NCBI GenBank assembly: GCA_015231515.1
Contig: JADGBM010000009.1
Span: forward strand, 1 to 57,755
Length of the DNA stretch: 57,755 nucleotides
DNA from: Desulfobulbaceae bacterium
GTDB lineage: Bacteria > Desulfobacterota > Desulfobulbia > Desulfobulbales > VMSU01
Reading direction: 5' to 3'
In this document: positions 51,189-57,755 of the stretch, in pieces
How the letters are laid out: each line of letters begins with the position of its first letter
Position numbering within the stretch: position 1 is the stretch's first letter
Program-made: the position numbers and the translations under genes
Notes under the pieces: generated by a model
Told to the model about the DNA's origin: nothing
What the model saw: only the letters and a program-made list of their open reading frames with translations
Database searches by the model: none

Positions 51189-52976
51189 CTATGTAACTTT
51201 AACCAGCTGAAAGGCACCGATTTGGGGGATTCCACCCTGGGTCTGACGATCAGCCTCAATAACAGCTAAAGTGTCATTGGCGACGAGGATGCCGCGATCC
51301 TTAGCCTCTTGAATCGCCCAGAAGACAATCTGATCACGACTGAGCTTTTCCTTGGTGATAATTGGAATAATATTTTTGAAAAGACAGGAGTGGCGAGCTG
51401 CATGAAGTGAGTCAGTTGCTAGGAGGGTAGGCGTCTTTCTGTTCCATTTTGACATGTGACGATAAAAGTTGCGGCCAAAATCAATAATCAGGGTAGCGGC
51501 TGAGTTGCCGAGACTGGCTGCGGCAACGAGTGCCGGGTTGATCTCTGTTATTAAAGAAAGTGTCTCGAAGCGGTCATGGTCAAACGATGAGTGCCGTTCC
51601 GTCTCACAGATAATTGACGCCATTGTGCGCACGACATTCACCGGATTGATACCAGCGGCAGTTTCACCGGACAGCATAACGGCATCGGTTCCCTCCCGTA
51701 TGGCAACGCTGACATCGGTAACTTCGGCACGGGTCGGCCGTGAGTTGGTCGTCATGGTGTCAAGCATCTGGGTTGCTGTGATAACGGGTGTGTTCTTAGC
51801 CCAGCATTTATTGATAATCGACTGCTGGATCCACGGGACGTGCGAGGCCGGAATTTCAACGCCAAGATCGCCGCGGGCTATCATAATTACATCTGAGGCG
51901 TCAATTATAGCATCAATGTCCTGAACGGCCTCTGGTTTTTCTATCTTTGCAACAACATGTATGTCACGTTTGCCCGATTGGCGGATGATGTCTTTTAAGT
52001 CAATAATATCCTGAGCTGAGCGAACAAAGGAGAGCGCAACGTAGTCGATACTGTGACTCAGACCCCATTCGAGATCCTGCTTATCTTTTTCGGTTAATGA
52101 TGGCAGAGACAATGGGGTGGCGGGCAGGTTTATTCCTTTACTTGATTTTAAGGTGCCGCCAACGATAACATGGCAACTCACCAGCTCATCGGTAACGCTA
52201 TCTACTTTGAGTTCAAGAAGGCCATCGTCTAAGAGAATTGGGTCACCTGGGCGTAGATCGGAGAGTATCTCAGGGGAAATAGTTGAGATGCGCTCCGGAG
52301 TTCCTTCGATTGGTTCCTTCTGGATTTCGATAATGCCACCGGCAGCTAACTGTATGGCGCCATTCTTCATCTGTCCTGTTCGAATCTTGGGGCCGCATAA
52401 ATCCATGATCACAGCCACAGGCCGAAACCACTCATCTTCCGCCCTGCGGATTGCATTTAAAACGGCCTCGTGAGATTCGTAGGAGCCGTGAGAGAAATTC
52501 AGGCGGGCTACGTCCATGCCTGCCAGAATCATTTTGCGGATGGTCGATTCACTGCTTGATGCAGGGCCAATGGTACAGACAATACGGGCCATTTTCCGGA
52601 CAGATTCACTTGATTGTCTGGAGATACTGCCAAGTATGTCAATGAGATCATGGGGGTCAATGGGTTTGGTCATAACCGCCAGGATCGTATTGTAATTACC
52701 GAGTTTCTCTTTTAGGCCTTGAACCTCTTCAAGGTTGGAGGTGATAACTATAAAAGGAACATTGGGACAGACTACCGCCATGGCTTCAATAAATTTGAAG
52801 CCATCCCAGTGGGGCATGAAGATGTCAGATATAAATATATCGTAAGAGTTTGAAGTTGCTCTCCGGAAGCCCTGCTGACCATTGGCAACGGTGTCCACTT
52901 CGTGTCCAAAAGAGAGTATCTGTTCCCGGATGTGGTCACGAACAAGCTGGTCGTCCTCTAATAGAAGTACTCGCAT
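51189..52976 (-). CDS. Receiver-domain/pyruvate kinase fusion
   Basis: A 595-residue protein with two complete modules. Residues 1-118 are a response-regulator receiver with all key residues: E7-D8-D9, phospho-acceptor D51 in YDIFISDIFMP, T79/S80 and K104 in VMTKPID. Residues 129-595 are a full pyruvate kinase: RLNFSHG (158-164), GPKIRTG (195-201), KGINLPA (280-286), the catalytic K344 in AKIEKPEA, ARGDLG (367-372), ATQML (401-405), NSRPTRAEVTD (411-421) and MLSGETA (434-440), plus a C-terminal regulatory domain. The enzyme makes pyruvate and ATP from PEP; phosphorylation of the receiver may switch it. Three bases upstream is a membrane-anchored protein gene. There is no frameshift at the junction. 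Confidence 0.95.
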   Translation of the reverse strand: MRVLLLEDDQLVRDHIREQILSFGHEVDTVANGQQGFRRATSNSYDIFISDIFMPHWDGFKFIEAMAVVCPNVPFIVITSNLEEVQGLKEKLGNYNTILAVMTKPIDPHDLIDILGSISRQSSESVRKMARIVCTIGPASSSESTIRKMILAGMDVARLNFSHGSYESHEAVLNAIRRAEDEWFRPVAVIMDLCGPKIRTGQMKNGAIQLAAGGIIEIQKEPIEGTPERISTISPEILSDLRPGDPILLDDGLLELKVDSVTDELVSCHVIVGGTLKSSKGINLPATPLSLPSLTEKDKQDLEWGLSHSIDYVALSFVRSAQDIIDLKDIIRQSGKRDIHVVAKIEKPEAVQDIDAIIDASDVIMIARGDLGVEIPASHVPWIQQSIINKCWAKNTPVITATQMLDTMTTNSRPTRAEVTDVSVAIREGTDAVMLSGETAAGINPVNVVRTMASIICETERHSSFDHDRFETLSLITEINPALVAAASLGNSAATLIIDFGRNFYRHMSKWNRKTPTLLATDSLHAARHSCLFKNIIPIITKEKLSRDQIVFWAIQEAKDRGILVANDTLAVIEADRQTQGGIPQIGAFQLVKVT

Positions 52977-52979
52977 CGA

Positions 52980-53627
52980 TTAAAGGCTTTTCTCGCTCAT
53001 GATCTGCCAGCCGGAATCACTCTTCCGGACAACCAGTTCTTTGTTACCCTTATCAGAGAAATTTGATGAGCTGTACTCCTGTTTAAAGGTGACGCGATAG
53101 GTACCATCAGTATTGGCGGTTACGCGAATGTCGGAAAGCCAGACCTCAATCCAGGATTTCCCCTGATTCCGAATTTTTTTTGACTCTTTCCATTTGTCCG
53201 TACTGAGTTTGCCCGAGGTGAAATTGTCAGCATATAAGGCAAAGTACGCATCGGGGTTGCCAGTTGAGCTGGCTGAATTTTGCCAGGCTGATTTCCAATC
53301 TACAAGGAACTGGTTTATCTCTTTGATGTCTTGTTCGGGGTTGACCATATCTGCCGTTGCGCTCCCAGCTATGGCTCCTTGATCTGTGGTCTCAGCTGCA
53401 TCAGAATCTCCTTGGTCTGAAACGGCTTCAGTAACGTCTTCCTGGGCCGCTTCATTTTCAGTTGCTTCGGTAGTAACAGGGGCAGTAGTTACCTCTGTGT
53501 CAACAGGTGAGACTGCTAACTTGTATACAACGAAGGCTAGGATAAAGATTACAACGAGTATGACGAACAACTTAAACTTAGTAAATGATGAGTTTGGCGT
53601 CGTGTCGTCTAAAGGTGTTTGGCTCAT
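52980..53627 (-). CDS. Membrane-anchored protein with C-terminal SnoaL/NTF2-like domain
   Basis: A 215-residue protein: short cytoplasmic N-terminus, one transmembrane helix (about 20-40, LFVILVVIFILAFVVYKLAV), an acidic Thr/Glu/Ala-rich low-complexity linker (about 45-95), and a C-terminal domain of about 110 residues (INQFLVDWKSAWQNSASST, YFALYADNFTSGKLSTDKWKE, VTFKQEYSSSNFSDKGNKELVV, SGWQIMSEKSL). That domain resembles the NTF2/SnoaL-like tails of L,D-transpeptidase-associated and Cds6-type proteins. Its stop is 3 bases before the start of the receiver/pyruvate kinase, so they form an operon. Function unknown; a link to a sensor is only inference. Confidence 0.7.
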   Translation of the reverse strand: MSQTPLDDTTPNSSFTKFKLFVILVVIFILAFVVYKLAVSPVDTEVTTAPVTTEATENEAAQEDVTEAVSDQGDSDAAETTDQGAIAGSATADMVNPEQDIKEINQFLVDWKSAWQNSASSTGNPDAYFALYADNFTSGKLSTDKWKESKKIRNQGKSWIEVWLSDIRVTANTDGTYRVTFKQEYSSSNFSDKGNKELVVRKSDSGWQIMSEKSL

Positions 53628-53920
53628 GAATGATATCTCCTGTGTAGGGTGGCTTGATATGTATGAAAATCATAGTATCTGGTTAGTAGTCTAGCATCTT
53701 GTTAACTTATATAAAAGTTCAATTTTTAATGGTATCTGAAAAAGTTGTTGCGATCTGAAAATGGGCAGATGTTTTTAACTGATCAATCAGTTAAGGTTAA
53801 ATAATATAGCCATATTGTTTTATGATGGCTCCTAAATGCGCTTTGCAAAGATACTTTGTACCGTTCCCACGGTATGGACTGTTATGTTAGGTGCCGCCAC
53901 AGCAACGGAGGAACTTGGTA
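53628..53920. promoter_or_regulatory. Divergent intergenic region with a palindrome and a repeat copy
   Basis: The 293-base gap lies between two divergent genes. At 53775-53794 TTAACTGAT and ATCAGTTAA form a perfect 9-bp dyad with 2 bases between, an operator-like site. At 53807-53835 is the second copy (26 of 29) of the repeat at 39155-39183. GGAGG at 53907-53911 is the ribosome site for 53921. No ORF seen. Confidence 0.6.
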
Positions 53921-54397
53921 ATGATTCGGATTCATAAAATGTTATGTTGTGCAGATGATTATGACGCCGCCCAGAAACATGTGCGGCTTTTTTTTGAAAA
54001 GAGCATGCTCGTCACCTACGATTCCGTTGAAGTTATCAGGGAACGGTCACTTGTTGCAGTTGCCGATACCTTCTGGTCGGAACTGAACTCTGCGATTGAA
54101 CAGAACAGGTTGGTGCTGAACAGTTATATCCAGGAGTTAAAAGAGGCCGGGTGTTCATCGATTGATGATTGTGCAGCCCTAAGCAACGGCTATCCCAGTA
54201 AACTCTTTCATTTGATCGCGCATCTGCTTGATGGCTTTATTGGTATTGATTCTGTTTTTTATTGTTTGCCGGAAGATTCCCACTGGCTCTCTGCAAGTTT
54301 GAAGAGTGCGATTGAATCGAGCCCGGAGAAGTATTGGCTTATTCATGCAGAGGGCTATTTTGTCTCTGCGAGTAAGGCTTCTCTCGTTCACACCTGA
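53921..54397 (+). CDS. Uncharacterised 158-residue cytoplasmic protein
   Basis: Starting at the ATG at 53921 after a well-placed GGAGG, the gene encodes 158 residues, MIRIHKMLCCADDYDAAQKHV onward. It has no signal peptide or transmembrane segment and is predicted mostly helical (about 15-75 charged helices, then hydrophobic PSKLFHLIAHLLDGFIGID around 93-111). Two early Cys (9,10) are followed by later Cys residues without metal-site spacing. I do not recognise the family. It is flanked by an operator-like dyad and opposes a small cytochrome gene tail-to-tail. The in-frame GTG at 53891 is an unlikely start. Confidence 0.65.
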   Translation: MIRIHKMLCCADDYDAAQKHVRLFFEKSMLVTYDSVEVIRERSLVAVADTFWSELNSAIEQNRLVLNSYIQELKEAGCSSIDDCAALSNGYPSKLFHLIAHLLDGFIGIDSVFYCLPEDSHWLSASLKSAIESSPEKYWLIHAEGYFVSASKASLVHT

Positions 54398-54461
54398 TTG
54401 TCTCAACTTTAAAAAGGTTATTCGAGATTTTCGTAAAGTACGCGACGCCTGAGATGATGCA

Positions 54462-54761
54462 TTATTTGCAAGCCTGAACCGCTCCCGGTAACTCATCTGC
54501 TAGGCAGGTAACGATTTCTGCGGATTCGTTTTTAGTCAGTATCGTTCCTCGTTTAACCATTCGTTTTACGGTCCGCTCCCAACGACTTTCGCTCTTTTTG
54601 CCAAGTTTTTGGCAGACTCTGTTTAGATTATGGCACTCAATACACTTATTAACCAGTAGTTCTGCGCAGTTGTCAGCAGCGTTTGAGGTGTTGGTGTTGG
54701 CAGCAAAGAGCCCGAGGGCAAAGGCTACTGCAATAAATCTTTTCACCTGAATAGTTTTCAT
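54462..54761 (-). CDS. Small mono-haem cytochrome c-like protein
   Basis: A 99-residue exported protein with a signal peptide (about 1-28, AVAFALGLFAANTNTSNAA), one CIECH haem site (about 40-44) and a C-terminal helical part with two more Cys (TCLADELPG and QACK), plus Cys at VCQKLG. A Met ligand may come from KRMVKRG. It looks like a short cytochrome c-family or haem-sensor protein. The ATG at 54761 is preferred over 54773 because GGAG sits between them with correct spacing. It is 11 bases after the TrmJ-like gene on the same strand. Partner unknown. Confidence 0.78.
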   Translation of the reverse strand: MKTIQVKRFIAVAFALGLFAANTNTSNAADNCAELLVNKCIECHNLNRVCQKLGKKSESRWERTVKRMVKRGTILTKNESAEIVTCLADELPGAVQACK

Positions 54762-54772
54762 GTTGGTCTCCA

Positions 54773-55525
54773 TTATATTGGGTTTGTCGTTTTTCGCCGT
54801 TCATTGTCAAGCCAGTCAACTTTGCTCCACAGGCCGTGCAGTATTCGAACTTCACGGTCATCAAGTTTTGCTCGTCCGAAAATCTGCCTGAATGAACGGA
54901 GAATATGGTCGGGGTTCTGAGGGTCAAGATAGTCGATATCTAGCAGGGTTTTACGCATATGTTGGAGCATTGATTCCAGAGATTCGTTAGGAGCGAGTTT
55001 TTTTTCCTTTCGCAAATCACATTTTTGCTCAAGCTGCGCTTTGTATATTTCATACAGGCAGACTGTTGTTGCCTGGGCTAAATTCATGGAAGGAAAACCA
55101 TCATGGGTAGGAATTGTCAACAGACGTTGACACAACTCAAGTTCATTGGTGAAAAGGCCGTGATCCTCCCGTCCGAAGACAATGGCAGTTTTGTCAACTG
55201 CGCAAAGGGGTAAAATCTCTTGCGCTACCTGATCTGGATTTGCCTGATTGGATCGATAGCCGCCAAGACGCCTGGTTACTGCAACCGAATAATGACAATC
55301 TGCTATGGCGTCCTGAATTGAGCTGAAAAGTTGCGCCTGTTCCAGTAGTGGGGTCGCTTTAACAGCCATCTGCCGTGCTTCATGACTGTGATGATCGGCT
55401 TTTGGGTTGACCAGGCGTAGTTCGGTAAAACCGAAGTTGGCCATTGACCTGCATACGGACCCGATGTTTAAAGGGCCCTGAGGTTCGACAAGTACGATAG
55501 ATATATTAAGGGCATCTTTTGTCAC
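54773..55525 (-). CDS. TrmJ-like tRNA/rRNA 2'-O-methyltransferase
   Basis: A 250-residue SPOUT methyltransferase. VEPQGPLNIGSVCRSMANFGFTEL (about 13-36) is motif 1, VFGREDHGLFTNELELC (about 136-152) motif 2, and IPTHDGFPSMNLAQATTVCLYEI (about 157-179) motif 3 that forms the SAM knot. TrmJ modifies position 32 of some tRNAs. The start is a GTG at 55525 with a weak ribosome site. A small mono-haem cytochrome gene follows on the same strand. Which RNA is modified cannot be read from sequence. Confidence 0.85.
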   Translation of the reverse strand: MTKDALNISIVLVEPQGPLNIGSVCRSMANFGFTELRLVNPKADHHSHEARQMAVKATPLLEQAQLFSSIQDAIADCHYSVAVTRRLGGYRSNQANPDQVAQEILPLCAVDKTAIVFGREDHGLFTNELELCQRLLTIPTHDGFPSMNLAQATTVCLYEIYKAQLEQKCDLRKEKKLAPNESLESMLQHMRKTLLDIDYLDPQNPDHILRSFRQIFGRAKLDDREVRILHGLWSKVDWLDNERRKTTNPI

Positions 55526-55651
55526 TGGCGGGATGGGTTCTGACGGTCTCTGCGAAAGTTATGGTGCTTAATAGCCGGTTAGGTTACGGCTTCATAGTTT
55601 CTAAGGCTTTTTTAAGTAAAGGGTTTGATGGCATGTGTTTGAAGGGGAGAA

Positions 55652-56149
55652 TTATGCCTTCTTCTGTTTTGCCTTTAACTCCTTTTTGAGCTGAATGTTT
55701 TCTTCGGTTGTAACACGAAGTCTTTCTGCGAGAATTTCACAGAATAGCCTGTAAATAGTGTAGCCCAAGGCAAGTTCTTTTGCCTCTGGATTGTTACCGA
55801 TGATTGAGCTGTCCAGTCGCAGAACAAGGGTTTTTTGTATTGCGGTTACGGCAGCAGAAAGAGGCGAGCTATTCATCATGCCCATCTCGCCAAACAGCTC
55901 ACCAGTGCGGCGCAGTGTTTTGATGGTGACGCCGTCTTTTTCAATAGTTACACCGCCTGAAAGGAGGAAATAGACATAAAACTCTGTCTCGCCTTCCTGG
56001 ATAATCTCTTCACCTTTTTTATACTCAATAAGTTTGCCTACATCTAAAAAAGACATGATATCTTCATTGGAGAACGGAGTGAATTGGTCGATATCACGCA
56101 ATATTCGCAGAACTTTTTCGTTACTTTTTAAATAATCAGTTTCTTTCAT
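55652..56149 (-). CDS. Cyclic-nucleotide-binding domain protein
   Basis: A 165-residue protein with one cNMP-binding domain (about 10-130): FLDVGKLIEYKKGEEIIQEGE, FYVYFLLSGGVTIEKDG, and RTGELFGEMGMMNSSPLSAAVTA, which contains the phosphate-binding cassette (FGEMGMM-x4-LSAAV). No DNA-binding or kinase domain follows; the last ~30 residues form a Lys-rich coiled coil. The usual Arg that contacts the phosphate in the cassette is Leu in PLSAAV, so canonical cAMP binding is doubtful. The downstream gene is trmJ-like. Role unknown. Confidence 0.85.
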   Translation of the reverse strand: MKETDYLKSNEKVLRILRDIDQFTPFSNEDIMSFLDVGKLIEYKKGEEIIQEGETEFYVYFLLSGGVTIEKDGVTIKTLRRTGELFGEMGMMNSSPLSAAVTAIQKTLVLRLDSSIIGNNPEAKELALGYTIYRLFCEILAERLRVTTEENIQLKKELKAKQKKA

Positions 56150-56520
56150 GTGGTTGCTCCAAGATTATGACACAATGAGTTACAATTAAATTTTATTACC
56201 CAAGTCTATCAAAAAAAATAGATAGAATGCAAAAAAAATATGACTGGGTGGATATGAAACCCTGACAAAAGTGAAATTTGTTTATTAATCTGGTCGGTTA
56301 GCCGGTAAATATTTTTGAGCTGATGCCTTTTGCGAACGTTGTCTAATTCAATTTTTGGTTTTTTAAAAGTACAAATACGCAAAGGGATACAGCTTTCTCC
56401 GGCGTTTGATGAAAACTGCCCTGTTGACAATAGAGTAGCCTCGTTATAAATAGTCCGTAAACGAAGAGAATAATCGTCTTGTAGAAATTACTGTGAGACA
56501 CCTATCGGCAGGAAAATAGA
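56150..56520. promoter_or_regulatory. 371-base intergenic region upstream of gmhA
   Basis: A+T-rich gap between the divergent cNMP-binding gene and gmhA. TTGACA at 56424-56429 with TATAAA at 56445-56450 (15-base spacing) is a possible plus-strand promoter about 70 bases before gmhA. AGGAAAATAG just precedes the gmhA ATG. I see no small ORF with a known motif, riboswitch or repeat. Confidence 0.4.
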
Positions 56521-57102
56521 ATGCAAAATAAAATATTTGAGGGGCTTAGGGGGTCTGTTGCGGCCAAAACTGATTTTGCACAGCAGAATGCCCAGGCAAT
56601 TATCACTGTCGTGCAGCTTGTTGTCGAGGCCTTTAATAATGGCAATAAACTGCTGATTTTCGGCAATGGCGGAAGCGCTGCCGATGCTCAGCATATGGCG
56701 GCGGAGTTTGTCAACCGTTTCCTGATTGACCGACGGCCACTACCGGCAATTGCCTTGACTACCGATAGTTCAATCTTGACGAGCGTCGGCAATGATTTTA
56801 GTTTTGAGGATATATTCCTGAAGCAACTTCAGGCCCTTGGCAAAGAAGGTGATGTTGTTTTGGGTATATCGACAAGCGGAAACTCTGCAAACGTAATTAA
56901 GGCAGTTGAGTATGCGAAGTTTCGAGGTATGGCCACTGTGGTCTTAACTGGTGGAAACGGCGGCACCCTTCTTGGTCTTGCCGATGTGGGCTTAAATGTC
57001 GGGACTAGTTTCACCCCGCATATACAAGAAACTCATGTCTGGGTTGAACATATGATTTGCCAACTGGTTGATGAACTGCTCTTTGGAGGGGTGAATCAGT
57101 GA
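56521..57102 (+). CDS. gmhA: Phosphoheptose isomerase
   Basis: GmhA converts sedoheptulose 7-phosphate to D-glycero-D-manno-heptose 7-phosphate for the LPS inner core. The 193-residue SIS-domain protein has LLIFGNGGSAADAQHMAAEFVNRF (about 44-67, with the zinc-site His), ALTTDSSILTSVGND (about 78-92), ISTSGNSANVIKAVEYAK (about 120-137) and HIQETHVWVEHMICQ (about 171-185). All motifs are intact. It overlaps the next gene by 4 bases (GTGA), so the pair is coupled. It indicates a Gram-negative envelope with heptose-containing LPS. Confidence 0.95.
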   Translation: MQNKIFEGLRGSVAAKTDFAQQNAQAIITVVQLVVEAFNNGNKLLIFGNGGSAADAQHMAAEFVNRFLIDRRPLPAIALTTDSSILTSVGNDFSFEDIFLKQLQALGKEGDVVLGISTSGNSANVIKAVEYAKFRGMATVVLTGGNGGTLLGLADVGLNVGTSFTPHIQETHVWVEHMICQLVDELLFGGVNQ

Positions 57103-57662
57103 AGAGTTATCGGCCAATTGATTTGACGGCCCTGAAAACCTATTCGCTTCACGACAGGCCTAGCAAGGTCTCGGTGCACGATTTTGCCGGTATTCCAACT
57201 GCGGGTGCCTCGGTTAAAGAGTTGCTGGCCATGCTGCCCAAACAGCTTCTTGGCAATGATTTTCCTCTGCTGATTAAACGGGTTATAGATTCACACATGA
57301 ATGATCGCCCTGTTATAGTCGGTATGGGTGCCCATGTTATTAAGGTTGGTCTCAATCCGGTGCTTATCACTCTTATGGAGAAGAAGATTATTACCGGCCT
57401 TGCTTTTAATGGCGCCTGCATCGTTCATGATACCGAGACCGCTATGGCCGGGATGACCTCGGAGGATGTCGATGTGGTATTGGGCGCCGGTGAGTTTGGC
57501 GCAGCACAAGAGACCGGTGAGTTTATCAATAAGGCGATCATTGACGGAGCTAAACAGGATAAGGGGATTGGTGAGTCACTTGGTGACGCTCTTCTGACCT
57601 CTGGTTTTAAATATACCGATCTGAGTTTGCCGGCGGCAGCCAGAATAATGGCATCATACTGA
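57099..57662 (+). pseudogene. Deoxyhypusine-synthase-like gene, truncated by a junction near 57629
   Basis: Starting at a GTG overlapping gmhA, the first ~177 codons encode a protein I recall as deoxyhypusine-synthase-like, found near gmhA in other deltaproteobacteria: KVSVHDFAGIPTAG, RPVIVGMGAHVIKVGLNPVLI (about 71-91), and [34 protein letters not shown] (about 103-136). Relatives of this family are around 300 residues. After [12 protein letters not shown] the frame turns into [10 protein letters not shown] and stops; those last codons are the exact antisense of a hemC fragment. The gene is thus cut at about 57628. The family assignment is moderate; the junction is clear. Confidence 0.75.
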
Positions 57663-57754
57663 CCTTCATCAAGTTTTTTAAGACGGGTATCAAGGTTGCC
57701 GCGCAGATCTTCGATAACTAAATCAGGCCGCATAACCGCCAGCTGAGACCGTCG
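57629..57754 (-). pseudogene. hemC: Inverted fragment of hemC (porphobilinogen deaminase)
   Basis: On the minus strand from 57754 the sequence reads [20 protein letters not shown], then [20 protein letters not shown] and AG. This is the HemC segment that in E. coli reads as [43 protein letters not shown]. HemC should continue with LKRLG, but after AAAG the frame gives [11 protein letters not shown], which is the antisense of the upstream gene. So only 42 codons of HemC are present before the break at about 57629. The 5' side runs off the window. It is either a gene fused at a rearrangement point or a misjoined contig end. Confidence 0.85.
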
Positions 57755-57755
57755 T

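Noticed and set aside
57425-57733. A 102-codon minus-strand frame near the window end as a complete gene
   Set aside because: Its first half is hemC, but its second half is the antisense of the gmhA-adjacent gene, so it is a junction product.

Overview
The window looks like a chromosomal segment of a Gram-negative anaerobic deltaproteobacterium (Desulfobacterota), most likely near Desulfotalea, Desulfocapsa or other Desulfobulbales. This rests on gene content, not on a database search. The content includes futalosine-route menaquinone genes (mqnB, mqnD), hydrogenase maturation genes (hypA, hypC), a seven-haem cytochrome c, a periplasmic molybdopterin enzyme with a Rieske/cytochrome b pair, LPS heptose synthesis (gmhA), NtrC-type two-component systems, and an OleABC hydrocarbon locus next to a private type II fatty acid synthase.

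Positions 1-11.6 kb are mostly housekeeping: the 5' part of xseA (minus strand), a membrane-anchored TPR protein, panC-panD-mqnB-mqnD, ilvB-ilvN, psd, leuA, asd, rsmD and coaD. Positions 11.6-15.2 kb encode a Tat-exported molybdopterin oxidoreductase, a Rieske protein and a b6-type cytochrome b, predicted to form one quinone-linked membrane complex. A small cupin follows.

Positions 15.6-25.6 kb are a minus-strand signalling block with two operons. One joins a tandem-duplicated substrate-binding-like protein, a histidine kinase and a single-domain receiver. The other joins a PilR/NtrC-like activator, a PilS-like kinase, a LapG-type periplasmic cysteine protease and a membrane protein with a catalytically dead HD-GYP domain. 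hypC-hypA follow upstream.

Positions 26.5-31.9 kb hold a small membrane protein, a cNMP/CBS/DUF294 regulator, a DnaQ-like exonuclease, and a two-part sodium:solute symporter (DUF4212 plus SSS) behind a good promoter, a palindrome and a leader hairpin.

Positions 32.9-43.9 kb are the most distinctive part: ketosynthase, ACP, two CrtI/phytoene-desaturase-like flavoproteins, ketoreductase, dehydratase, enoyl reductase, then OleA, OleB and OleC. Together these could build a specialised, probably unsaturated, acyl chain and join two chains head-to-head into a long-chain hydrocarbon. OleD is not in the window. Non-coding repeats interrupt the locus.

Positions 44-57.7 kb contain glucokinase, an exported alpha/beta hydrolase, an XPB/UvsW-like helicase overlapping tail-to-tail with a seven-haem cytochrome c, valS, a receiver domain fused to a complete pyruvate kinase, two uncharacterised proteins, a mono-haem cytochrome, a TrmJ-like methyltransferase, a cNMP-binding protein, gmhA and a deoxyhypusine-synthase-like gene. 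In the last ~130 bases this last gene runs abruptly into an inverted fragment of hemC, either a rearrangement or an assembly chimera.

Best candidates for new biology are the receiver-pyruvate kinase fusion, the FAS/CrtI/OleABC locus, the Mo/Rieske/cytochrome b module with an altered PEWY motif, and the LapG-like protease paired with a dead HD-GYP receptor. No tRNA, rRNA, CRISPR array, insertion sequence or prophage was recognised.
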